IMG/VR virus record: IMGVR_UViG_3300024354_000013
Span: 1 to 64,000 of that record
Length of the DNA: 64,000 bases
Strand: one strand, 5' to 3'
Source: a virus
A model generated the notes under the pieces. It did not search any database. It worked only from the letters and a program-made list of their open reading frames with translations, and was not told the origin of the DNA. Below are positions 48,497 to 55,668 of this stretch, piece after piece. Made by a program: the position numbers and the translations under genes. The stretch's first letter is position 1; each line of letters begins with the position of its first letter.

Positions 48497-48821
48497 ATAT
48501 AATTGATTTACAATTGATTATGTGATGAATTTGCATGAATTTTACCGAAAATGTCATGCATTTACTTCCTGATTTGGCTGATTATGAGCTACAAAACTCA
48601 GCCAAATGAGCTATAATGTGACTTATATGGGACAAATACACCGCAAAATGTGCGTTTTATGACACATTATTCAACACAAACCGTGCTTGATGGTGCTTTT
48701 TGCATATAATTTCATCATAAAGTGCATTATTATACACTTTTACGTATAATTTGTTCCTCATGAATGATATTACTGCTTAAAAGTGCATTCTGTTACACTT
48801 TTACGTACTTAAAAATGTAAC
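48497..48821. other. Non-coding repeat-rich region
   Basis: No convincing gene. It holds a 10-base inverted repeat ATTTGGCTGA/TCAGCCAAAT (48572-48581, 48598-48607) and a pair of imperfect direct repeats AAGTGCATT...ACACTTTTACGTA (48720-48746 and 48780-48807), each internally palindromic (AAAGTG/CACTTT). The region may be regulatory or an origin. Confidence 0.55.
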
Positions 48822-48854
48822 AAAAAGAAGCAGCCCATATTGCAGAGCTGCTTC
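48822..48854 (-). terminator. Terminator of the 49-residue gene
   Basis: GAAGCAGC (48827-48834) and GCTGCTTC (48847-48854) form an 8-pair stem with a 12-base loop. Read leftward it ends in T5. Confidence 0.85.
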
Positions 48855-48867
48855 AGAGTTACAGCAC

Positions 48868-49017
48868 TTAGTAACCCAACCCTTCTAGAAATGCTGCATC
48901 AGCTATCACCAATATGTCTCCTTTTGAATAAGTACATTCAAAGAAGATGCGAAGCTGATTAGCTAATTTCTGGAAGTTCCTAAAATCTTTTACGTCTGTA
49001 AATTTTACGGTTTTCAT
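48868..49017 (-). CDS. Hypothetical protein of 49 residues
   Basis: MKTVKFTDVKDFRNFQKLANQ begins at 49017 and the protein ends AAFLEGLGY. A longer in-frame start would run back through a terminator hairpin, so the short form is chosen. A monocistronic unit bounded by terminators. Unknown. Confidence 0.5.
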   Translation of the reverse strand: MKTVKFTDVKDFRNFQKLANQLRIFFECTYSKGDILVIADAAFLEGLGY

Positions 49018-49090
49018 TTTGCTTTGTATTTGAAGGGTGAATAAATACTTTGTCGCATAAATATAGCAATAAATAGCCAAACCACCAAAT

Positions 49091-49122
49091 AAAAAAAAGC
49101 TCCCGTATAGACATACAGGAGC
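49091..49122 (-). terminator. Rho-independent terminator
   Basis: GCTCC (49099-49103) pairs with GGAGC (49118-49122), and the inner GTAT/ATAC extends it. A T8 run follows leftward (49098-49091). Confidence 0.85.
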
Positions 49123-49233
49123 GTTCATTAAAAATGAAATAGTCAACCAAAACAACTGTTGGGATCTGTCCCCTAGTTATTAGCTAAGACTCAATGTATC
49201 CTAGCATGAGATGTACGACCATCAACCAATATC

Positions 49234-49452
49234 CTATGAATTATTTTTAATGTATTCTGCTACCATCAGCTCCCTCATCCTACCTCTTGTCCTCCTAGGC
49301 AAATCATTATCCCTAGCAAACCTGTGTAATGTTCTTTCTGTAAGCCCTGTAGCATTACATATGTCCTTCATTGTTGGAAACCTATTTATGTCATACCAAC
49401 ATTTCTTGACAATACGCACCTTCATGTCATATATATTAAGATTCTCTTCCAT
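49234..49452 (-). CDS. Helix-turn-helix regulator
   Basis: 72 residues. FPTMKDICNATGLTERTLHRFARDNDLPRRTRG is a typical HTH with a basic extension. It may control the leftward operons. It overlaps the upstream gene by 17 bases. Confidence 0.7.
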   Translation of the reverse strand: MEENLNIYDMKVRIVKKCWYDINRFPTMKDICNATGLTERTLHRFARDNDLPRRTRGRMRELMVAEYIKNNS

Positions 49453-49594
49453 ATGTTCCCTGTTTTAATAGCCTATATCCTTCCTCTATATCAGCAGCTA
49501 ATTTAGCCACTTGTTCGTCTGTATACGTCTCAAGTTCTTCAAGCTTCCATGTTGTGTTGTCAAGGATGTAATCAATAAGTTGTTGTCTGGTCAT
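49436..49594 (-). CDS. Hypothetical protein of 52 residues
   Basis: From the ATG at 49594, MTRQQLIDYILDNTTWKLEEL is a helical acidic protein. The longer frame extends into the tRNA-like element and is not accepted. Coupled to the HTH gene. Confidence 0.55.
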   Translation of the reverse strand: MTRQQLIDYILDNTTWKLEELETYTDEQVAKLAADIEEGYRLLKQGTYGRES

Positions 49595-49624
49595 AATACA
49601 TGGTTTAAATGAATAAATAGTGTG

Positions 49625-49727
49625 TGCAGCTGGAGGGACTCGAACCCTCATTTCCTGGTATTAACCACGTAAACATGGCATCTCTCCCTTATCTTTTACA
49701 TTTCCATACATTAGAGAGCCAGCTGCA
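49625..49727 (-). tRNA. tRNA-like element with non-canonical middle
   Basis: Leftward, TGCAGCTGG and CCAGCTGCA form a 9-pair end stem (7-pair acceptor plus extension). A perfect T arm GAGGG-TTCGAGT-CCCTC abuts the 3' strand. Between them I cannot fit a normal D arm or a 5+7+5 anticodon arm: TCTC/GAGA closes a 27-base loop and GGT/ACC forms a small hairpin. No CCA is encoded. It may be a decayed tRNA, a tRNA mimic or an interrupted gene. Confidence 0.5.
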
Positions 49728-49902
49728 TAAAATGGTTGATTAATGCTATATTTATGTCCTATTTGGCCGATGTGTCCTATTATCAATTTACCCCTTATAA
49801 GTGTCTATGGGTCACACTGCATCTCTCTAACACACTGAGAATCAATTGATTACACCCACCCTACGCAACAAAACACCATTGCCCACCCATATATACAATG
49901 GG
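49728..49902. other. Non-coding spacer
   Basis: No gene or clear repeat is seen between the tRNA-like element and the terminator of the next gene. Composition is A+T-rich with a few C-runs on the plus strand. Confidence 0.5.
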
Positions 49903-49936
49903 AAAAAAGAAAGACTCCCGTGGGTGAGAGCCTTTC
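49903..49936 (-). terminator. Terminator of the 134-residue gene
   Basis: AAAGACTCCC and the GAGAGCCTTT side pair (with minor mismatches) around GTGGGT. Leftward the stem runs into a T6 tract. Confidence 0.7.
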
Positions 49937-49945
49937 TTGGTTAGT

Positions 49946-50350
49946 TTAGAACGGTGAGCTTGCAAGAGCCTTGAGAGATTCTTCTGTAAGACCAGCAGAG
50001 CTAGCCTGTGTGCGAATCTCTTGAGCAATCTCAATGTCTAACAAGCTTGCGTCAGCATGAGCCTGCTTGATTTCATCGCGTGTCTTGAACGCACTAAGAG
50101 CTGTAAGCCTGTCTGATGTCACAGGAAGACCTTTCTCATCAACAACAGGATTGCCTTTCAAATCAAGCTGTCCAATCTGCTTAATCGTAGCAATGCAATA
50201 GAATGGGAACTTAACGTCTGTTTGACTTTCCCAACCAAGAGCCTGCATTTGACGCTTGAACAAATGGATTCTGTCTCCGAGTGCTGTGTAGCCTGAGAAA
50301 TTACCGCTTGCTGTGAATGCTCCATTGTTGATGACATAATTCTTGTTCAT
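49946..50350 (-). CDS. Hypothetical protein of 134 residues
   Basis: Begins MNKNYVINNGAFTASGNFSGYTALG; its ordered sequence and strong terminator suggest an expressed monocistronic gene. No motif recognised. A conserved upstream motif (50399-50420) is shared with two other small genes. Confidence 0.6.
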   Translation of the reverse strand: MNKNYVINNGAFTASGNFSGYTALGDRIHLFKRQMQALGWESQTDVKFPFYCIATIKQIGQLDLKGNPVVDEKGLPVTSDRLTALSAFKTRDEIKQAHADASLLDIEIAQEIRTQASSAGLTEESLKALASSPF

Positions 50351-50398
50351 CTGTTTTTGTTTTTAAAGTTAATAATAAATAATAAACCTATATCCGAT

Positions 50399-50420
50399 AA
50401 AAGGTTTTGGGATGGATGAT
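50399..50420 (-). promoter_or_regulatory. Shared upstream motif, copy 1
   Basis: Plus-strand AAGGTTTTGGGATGGATGAT about 50 bases before the start at 50350. Related copies stand before the next two leftward genes. Function (promoter, operator or RNA signal) not known. Confidence 0.5.
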
Positions 50421-50423
50421 GGG

Positions 50424-50444
50424 AAAAAAGGGGAGCAATTCCCC
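50424..50444 (-). terminator. Terminator of the 104-residue gene
   Basis: GGGG (50430-50433) pairs with CCCC (50441-50444) with A-T closing inside; leftward it continues into T6. Confidence 0.75.
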
Positions 50445-50451
50445 TTTATTG

Positions 50452-50766
50452 CTAACTTACTAACTCAAGCCATTCTGCGTCTGGTTCATATTGCTCACAA
50501 CTCTTCATTGCTGGTATTGTCAACCAATCCAGCATGTCTCTTTTCCTTTGGAAGGCAGCACCAATCACCTTGAATGACCCACTAATATCTTCTCCCCACA
50601 GTGGGCTGAAGTCTTTTATATCTTTCATTTGGTCAGAGATTACAGCATAGAATGGTGTTTTCAATGAACCACTAATTAATTCAGGCAGGAAGAACATTTC
50701 TCCAAACATGTTCTGGCAAATGTTCATTGTCTTGTCAATGTGAAGAATAACTGTAACTTTAAACAT
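50452..50766 (-). CDS. Hypothetical protein of 104 residues
   Basis: Begins MFKVTVILHIDKTMNICQNM and ends in an acidic WLELVS. Not recognised. It is its own transcription unit between a shared motif and a terminator. Confidence 0.55.
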   Translation of the reverse strand: MFKVTVILHIDKTMNICQNMFGEMFFLPELISGSLKTPFYAVISDQMKDIKDFSPLWGEDISGSFKVIGAAFQRKRDMLDWLTIPAMKSCEQYEPDAEWLELVS

Positions 50767-50788
50767 AATGTATTGATTTATAGTTGTT

Positions 50789-50807
50789 TAATGGTTTTGG
50801 AATGAAT
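50789..50807 (-). promoter_or_regulatory. Shared upstream motif, copy 2
   Basis: Plus-strand AATGGTTTTGGAATGAATA about 23 bases before the start at 50766. It lacks the central GATGG of the other copies. Confidence 0.45.
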
Positions 50808-50833
50808 AAAAAAAGCACGCATTGAGCGTGCTT
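50807..50833 (-). terminator. Terminator of the 66-residue gene
   Basis: AAGCACGC (50813-50820) pairs with GCGTGCTT (50826-50833); leftward it runs into T7. The stem includes the stop codon region. Confidence 0.85.
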
Positions 50834-51032
50834 ATTCTCCGAATGCAACTAATTCATCCCACTCTTCAGGTGTCATTCCTGTTAGAATGAACTCCCTTTC
50901 ATGTGGCTTGAGGTGAGGAAATGCATCCTGCACCTTAGCACCACTTAAGTAGGAATCAATCTGTTCTTCTGTAATGTCTAGCTCCATTGTGTGTTGTTTG
51001 CCTGTCAATTGGCTTGTTGTTGTTACTAGCAT
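50832..51032 (-). CDS. Small phage protein with EREFILTGMTPEEWD motif
   Basis: 66 residues. The segment FPHLKPHEREFILTGMTPEEWDEL is recurrent in small phage proteins I have seen annotated as hypothetical. Acidic and helical. First gene left of the divergent region. Confidence 0.65.
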   Translation of the reverse strand: MLVTTTSQLTGKQHTMELDITEEQIDSYLSGAKVQDAFPHLKPHEREFILTGMTPEEWDELVAFGE

Positions 51033-51054
51033 AACGTTTAATTTTAAGGCTGTT

Positions 51055-51076
51055 AAATGGTTTTGGGATGGAATGA
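51055..51076 (-). promoter_or_regulatory. Shared upstream motif, copy 3
   Basis: Plus-strand AATGGTTTTGGGATGGAATG about 24 bases before the start at 51032. This is the most complete copy. Confidence 0.5.
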
Positions 51077-51590
51077 GGACAAGGGAAGAACTGGTCTTCC
51101 CATGATGTGTCTGCCGTTCTTAGTGGCTTAATTCTCCATAATTAATCTATTCCTTTAGAATGCAGCAATGAACTTGTGGCAGACCGTTGAACTGTTGCTG
51201 TCCTTTAGAAAAGATTTCCAGAACGTTTTACCTGGCAAAATCGCCCATTCTGTAGCAATTGATGGGGGGTAGCCCCAACATTGCAAGACAGGCTGGGGGT
51301 TTTGAAATGGAGTACCCTCCCCTCCTATACACATAATACCTAGGGGCACTTACAAGTGTAGGGGGGCTTGTCAGGATATGAGTTGACATAGGGGGGTGTT
51401 TTGTCAGGCCATAGGTTTACAAAAATAAATTTGGCTTATATGGAGGAAGGTTTGTAACTTTGGGGTGGAGGGTGGGGTGAGAGAATAAGTCTGGTCCTAT
51501 AGATAGAATGTGGTTAAATGGGTGTAAGTGGTGGATGGAATGGTCTGGGAGATGGAAAAAAGAGCATAATATAGCAATAAGCTAAAAGAT
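51077..51590. other. G-rich non-coding divergent region with direct repeats
   Basis: No credible gene. The plus strand has many G runs. TAGGGGGG followed within a few bases by TTGTCAGG occurs twice (about 51360-51376 and 51391-51411), and GGGGTGGAGGGTGGGG lies at 51462-51477. The region separates leftward replication genes from the rightward head operon, so it is a candidate origin, packaging signal or regulatory RNA. Confidence 0.5.
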
Positions 51591-51594
51591 TGTA

Positions 51595-51626
51595 TTTGAA
51601 CATGTTAGAATAACATTGTATCTTTG
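51595..51626 (+). promoter_or_regulatory. Promoter of the packaging and head operon
   Basis: TTTG (51595-51598), a 20-base spacer and TATCTTTG (51619-51626) match the Bacteroidota consensus exactly. The ATG at 51641 is 15 bases after the -7 element, so the leader is only several bases long. Confidence 0.85.
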
Positions 51627-51640
51627 TACCATTCTACATA

Positions 51641-51988
51641 ATGAGAGTGATATTACAAAAACTAAAGAAGGAAGAGAAGGACGATTATCTGTTAGCAGAG
51701 AGGTATTACACCATCCTTTCTTCTATTAATGATTTGAAGCTTACACAGAGGGAAATACAGCTTATAGCCTATGCAGCTATAAGAGGTAACATCTCTTATG
51801 CTAATATAAGGAAGGATTTTTGTGAGAAGTATGGCACCACCAATCCGTCTATAAATAACATTATTTCTAGGCTGAAGAAGATGGGCGTATTAGTGAAGGA
51901 TGGGACGAAGGTGAAGGTGAATCCTAGGATAGTATTAAACTTTGAAAATGATGTCACCCTTGAAATCAGACTTGTTCACGGACAATAA
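51641..51988 (+). CDS. Winged-helix DNA-binding protein
   Basis: 115 residues: LKLTQREIQLIAYAAIRG then NPSINNIISRLKKMGVLVKDGTKVKVNP, a winged-helix pattern with recognition helix and wing. As first gene of the late operon it could be a late regulator or small-terminase-like DNA-recognition protein. Confidence 0.65.
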   Translation: MRVILQKLKKEEKDDYLLAERYYTILSSINDLKLTQREIQLIAYAAIRGNISYANIRKDFCEKYGTTNPSINNIISRLKKMGVLVKDGTKVKVNPRIVLNFENDVTLEIRLVHGQ

Positions 51989-51992
51989 GCCA

Positions 51993-52415
51993 ATGAGTCT
52001 GTCCGTCAAGGATTGGATAATAAGAAAGCTGGCTCCTAAGATGTTGCTCAGTGAGAAGACGATTGAGGCTGTTGTCAACCACCAGTTTCAGGGAGCTAAT
52101 GAGGCGCTGAAGAATGTAAAGAGCTTGGAGATAAGTGGGTTTGGGAAATTCTTCTTCAATGAGGGGAAGGCTGTCAGGCAGATGGAGAAACATCACAGTC
52201 AGGTGGCGCTGTTCTCTAAGATGTTGGAAGACGATGCACTGACGGAACAGAAAAGGAAGTCGCTGGAGCTCAAATTACAGATTGCTAAAGATTGCATAAG
52301 AGATTTAAAACCAAGAATGTATGCTATCACAGATTTACGAGGGATGGAAGAACAACCTGTTTCCCTCAGAGGAGCTGAAGACGATTATAAAGGAGACGAG
52401 CCTTTCGAGGCTTAG
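51993..52415 (+). CDS. HU/IHF-like DNA-binding protein
   Basis: 140 residues. IEAVVNHQFQGANEALKNVKSLEISGFGKFFF matches the helical dimerisation part and the GFGxF strand of HU/IHF proteins, followed by a longer helical tail. HU/IHF relatives are common beside packaging genes of crAss-like phages. The start at 51993 follows the preceding stop by 5 bases. Confidence 0.7.
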   Translation: MSLSVKDWIIRKLAPKMLLSEKTIEAVVNHQFQGANEALKNVKSLEISGFGKFFFNEGKAVRQMEKHHSQVALFSKMLEDDALTEQKRKSLELKLQIAKDCIRDLKPRMYAITDLRGMEEQPVSLRGAEDDYKGDEPFEA

Positions 52416-52665
52416 CATTTGTAAGCAATGTGACTATCATTCATCTAACAGGTGGGGATATAAAACCCTACGTCTCGATGAGCATTGCACAAAATGTGGA
52501 TGCACCCTGTCTGCTAAAACCAAGTGTCTCTCATGTGAATGTCCTCTAAAGAAATGGACAGCTGTGGTGACACAAGAACAAGAAGAGCAAATGAAAAACG
52601 ATGGAAAACAACGAAGTAATATTGAAGAAAATTCCGTTGAAGGTGTTGATAGACATTCTTCATGA
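52321..52665 (+). CDS. Zinc-ribbon protein
   Basis: 114 residues starting with EGWKNNLFPSEELK and containing CKQCDYHS, HCTKCGCTLSAKTKCLSCECPLKKW. The cysteine pairs would bind zinc. The arrangement is a recurrent small phage protein. It starts inside the HU/IHF-like gene (95-base overlap) and overlaps the next by 65. Confidence 0.65.
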   Translation: MLSQIYEGWKNNLFPSEELKTIIKETSLSRLSICKQCDYHSSNRWGYKTLRLDEHCTKCGCTLSAKTKCLSCECPLKKWTAVVTQEQEEQMKNDGKQRSNIEENSVEGVDRHSS

Positions 52666-52855
52666 CGCTTGGAACAAGGGGGCTGACTATGTTGACATCA
52701 TGGGAACAGCCAACGAGGTGCAAGACAACATTGCTATAGCCATAAAGGAAGAATATATGAATGTCAATCCTGAGGATGAGTTTGAAATAGATGTGGAGCT
52801 GGATGAAAGGAAAGACGAAGATATGACAGACGAAGATTTAAACCAATTAATATGA
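52601..52855 (+). CDS. Hypothetical acidic protein of 84 residues
   Basis: A helical acidic protein (HDAWNKGADYVDIMGTANEVQD then a Glu/Asp-rich tail). Operon position supports it. Unknown. Confidence 0.5.
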   Translation: MENNEVILKKIPLKVLIDILHDAWNKGADYVDIMGTANEVQDNIAIAIKEEYMNVNPEDEFEIDVELDERKDEDMTDEDLNQLI

Positions 52856-53031
52856 ACCCTGTAGTGGAAGCATGGATAGTAATTGAAAAGCTGGGGGCAC
52901 TTGTTGCCACACCAGGCATTTCAGAAGATGTAAAAACACTGGCCAACGAACAGATTGCTAAGCTTATAAAGGATGTAATTACGCCTGGACTAAACAAGCT
53001 GTCTGCAAGTTCAGCTGGGATTATTGCCTAA
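52852..53031 (+). CDS. Small protein of 59 residues
   Basis: Starts in an ATGA overlap with the preceding stop and encodes a helical peptide: MNPVVEAWIVIEKLGALVAT then NEQIAKLIKDV. Fits a complete gap between genes. Unknown. Confidence 0.6.
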   Translation: MNPVVEAWIVIEKLGALVATPGISEDVKTLANEQIAKLIKDVITPGLNKLSASSAGIIA

Positions 53032-53040
53032 ATTGTAGAC

Positions 53041-53322
53041 ATGGGAAGACCCAATGATTATTACAGAGTGCTCGCACTCTTACAACAATTACATGTAAGC
53101 TACCCTAATTACAATATGGGTAGACACCTAGCCACTGCGCTAGATGAATATGGAGATGTGTGGGGACTCACTGACAGAGAGCTGTTGTTTGCTCTTGATA
53201 AATACAAGGCTGAGCTAGACATGGACGTGCCCCATACAGACGAGAGTGAAATTGATCAGATTATAAAGGAGGGGATGAATCTGGAGAACATATTAAAAGA
53301 AGAAGATGGCGAAGACTATTAA
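53041..53322 (+). CDS. Hypothetical protein of 93 residues
   Basis: Begins MGRPNDYYRVLALLQQLHVS and has HLATALDEYGDVWGLTDRELLFALDKYK, a helical pattern. Overlaps the next gene by 17 bases. Unknown. Confidence 0.6.
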   Translation: MGRPNDYYRVLALLQQLHVSYPNYNMGRHLATALDEYGDVWGLTDRELLFALDKYKAELDMDVPHTDESEIDQIIKEGMNLENILKEEDGEDY

Positions 53323-53641
53323 AAAAACTACATACGTAAATGCTGAGCTTGATTGGGCAGAACAACAGCTTTCCTCCTGGAAGGCGTATGTTGATGCCAA
53401 TCCCCTGCATGAACTTAAAGATAGGATTGAGTGGAAACCTACAGCCAAAGGAGGCATGCTTCCCATGGTGATTGCATCAATCGAAGCACAAGGTAAGTTT
53501 ATACAGGAAACAATGAAGAACTACTTGGCTCTTCTAGAGGTGGTGGAGAAACTAAGAGAGAAGGAAGAAGCTAAAGTGGAAATCAGAGGCAATGGAGAAC
53601 TAAGCTCCATGGCTGAGGACTTCCTTAAGAGCAGACGATAA
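53306..53641 (+). CDS. Possible small terminase subunit
   Basis: 111 residues, helical, with a central amphipathic region (IEAQGKFIQETMKNYLALLEVVEKL) and a basic end SMAEDFLKSRR. It directly precedes and overlaps the large terminase by 1 base, the usual TerS position. No HTH is certain, so the name rests on context. Confidence 0.45.
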   Translation: MAKTIKKTTYVNAELDWAEQQLSSWKAYVDANPLHELKDRIEWKPTAKGGMLPMVIASIEAQGKFIQETMKNYLALLEVVEKLREKEEAKVEIRGNGELSSMAEDFLKSRR

Positions 53642-55668
53642 TGGGCGAGCTTAAAAGCATAGACTACAAAGACTGGTTTATTAACCAGGGGCGTCTGCCT
53701 GACCGTGAGTCAGAGGAGTATAAACAGTTCTATGACTTTCACAAAGAGCTTTGTCTCAATGGTTGCATGATGGGCGGTGTATACATCAACCCATTTTTAT
53801 ACTGGCATCTGAACATGTGGCATACAGAGGTGGATGTTGTTGATGAGCGTGGAAGAATATATCAGAAATATGCCAATCCCCTGTTGCGTGATAACGAATG
53901 GATAGTGACAAATGAAATCGACAGGGCACAACAAGAAAAAAAGGGCTTGGTCATCCTAGGAATTAGACGTTTTGCCAAGTCTGTTTTAGAGGCTTCTTAC
54001 ATAGGGTGGGGCGCAACGTTTGACGAAAATTCCCAGAATGTGATCGCTGGGTTAAATGCCCCCGATATAAAGCTGATCACAGATAAGCTGGACAAGGGCC
54101 TCAACTTTTTGCCTGAAGCATGGAGATGGCAGAGAGTGGAGGATAATTGGAAAAACCAAGTCACCCTAGGTATCAAGACTCGTGGAGGGGAACGTATACC
54201 GTTCTCCCAAATCCTCATCCGTAACTTGGATGAAGGTAATAACGAGGAAGCTATTGCAGGTACAAAACCACGTAAACTAATTATTGATGAGATTGGTAAG
54301 GGAAATTTCCTTAGAGGTTTTCAGGCAGCTGTGCCTGGTTTCACCACACCTTATGGTTGGGGATGTTCTCCTTTGCTTACAGGTACAGGTGGTGATATGA
54401 AGAAATTCATGGATGCTAAATCCTTGATGTTTGATGCAGACAATTTTAACTTCCTAAGTTATAACAATGAGAAAGATGACACGCGCGTTCATGGGTTATT
54501 TATCTCATATAAGTATCGCATGGAGGCAAAAGAAGAAAGCACGCTCGGTGAGTTTTTGGAACAGCCTGTTGACAGTGACTTGTATAATGTTAAGATGTTG
54601 GTGAGCAATGAAGACAAAGCTCTTGAAATCACCACAAACAATTTAGAAAGACTAAAGAAGGCTGGAGACAGAGTGGCTTATTTGAAAGAGAAGATGTACT
54701 ATCCAATTGAAGTGGATGACATCTTCCTCAATGAGGACACAAACATATTTGATATAGAAGCAGCCAAACGTCAAAAGAGTAGGTTGCTTATGCAGGGGCG
54801 TACGGGCACTCCTGTTATTCTGTTTAATGACGGTGAAAAGATTTGTCACGAGTTTACGGACAAACAACCAATAACCAACTTCCCTCTAAAGAACAGTGAC
54901 TTAAAAGATGCTCCTGTTGTTATATACGAATTCCCTATCGAGAATCCTCCATACGGACTCTATGTAGCAGGGGTTGACCCATACAGACAAGGACAAGCTG
55001 CGTATTCTACATCTCTTGGTAGTGTGTACATTTATAAAAGAATGCATGATATTACAGGAGAGAAATATCAGGATATGTTCGTAGCTTCGTATTGTGCAAG
55101 ACCTGATAAGAAAGACACCTGGGAAGAACAGGCACGACTTCTCATCAAGTATTTCAATGCACGTACACTTTGTGAGAACGATGACATATCTTTCATAGAA
55201 TATATGAAAGCAAAAGGAGATGCACACTACCTAGAGAAGCAACCTGATTGGTTGAAGGAAGTGGTGCCTGGAACAACAGTGAAACGTGACTATGGTGTAC
55301 ACCGTTCTTCTGAGAAAATCAGAGACTATCTACACAACTGTCTGAAGAAGTATATGGAGGAAGTGGTGTATTCTGAGAAGGATGATGACGGAAAGATAGT
55401 GAAAGAAGTGACAGGTGTATCAAAGATATTTGATCCTGTGCTGTTGGAAGAAATCATCCAATACAACGATCAAGGTAACTTTGACCGTATTGTGGCTGCA
55501 GAACTTGCTATTGCTCAGGCTCTTAAGATGGATCCTGTGCTTGGTAAGGTGGGAGGATCCAGTGATCCTAGAGTGAGCGCGATATTCAAACCCAATAAGA
55601 AGAATGTGTTGTTCACAGAATCTCGTGGGTTATTTAATAAAAGGAAAAAAAGTAAACTTTTTACATAA
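53641..55668 (+). CDS. terL: Terminase large subunit
   Basis: 675 residues. Walker A variant ILGIRRFAKS (about 105-114), Walker B RKLIIDEIGKG (211-221) and GTGG coupling motif follow in order. The C-terminal nuclease region begins YVAGVDPYRQGQ, the first acidic motif of the RNase H-like fold. It cuts and pumps DNA into the prohead. The stop overlaps the portal start by 1 base. Confidence 0.9.
   Translation: MGELKSIDYKDWFINQGRLPDRESEEYKQFYDFHKELCLNGCMMGGVYINPFLYWHLNMWHTEVDVVDERGRIYQKYANPLLRDNEWIVTNEIDRAQQEKKGLVILGIRRFAKSVLEASYIGWGATFDENSQNVIAGLNAPDIKLITDKLDKGLNFLPEAWRWQRVEDNWKNQVTLGIKTRGGERIPFSQILIRNLDEGNNEEAIAGTKPRKLIIDEIGKGNFLRGFQAAVPGFTTPYGWGCSPLLTGTGGDMKKFMDAKSLMFDADNFNFLSYNNEKDDTRVHGLFISYKYRMEAKEESTLGEFLEQPVDSDLYNVKMLVSNEDKALEITTNNLERLKKAGDRVAYLKEKMYYPIEVDDIFLNEDTNIFDIEAAKRQKSRLLMQGRTGTPVILFNDGEKICHEFTDKQPITNFPLKNSDLKDAPVVIYEFPIENPPYGLYVAGVDPYRQGQAAYSTSLGSVYIYKRMHDITGEKYQDMFVASYCARPDKKDTWEEQARLLIKYFNARTLCENDDISFIEYMKAKGDAHYLEKQPDWLKEVVPGTTVKRDYGVHRSSEKIRDYLHNCLKKYMEEVVYSEKDDDGKIVKEVTGVSKIFDPVLLEEIIQYNDQGNFDRIVAAELAIAQALKMDPVLGKVGGSSDPRVSAIFKPNKKNVLFTESRGLFNKRKKSKLFT

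Noticed and set aside
49625-49727. Assigning an amino acid to the tRNA-like element
   Set aside because: No 5+7+5 anticodon arm with U33 fits. Any anticodon would be a guess.
51155-51349. 64-codon minus-strand frame in the G-rich region
   Set aside because: No upstream start signal, no coupling to neighbours and an odd Pro/Gly/Trp composition dictated by the C-rich strand. Treated as non-coding.
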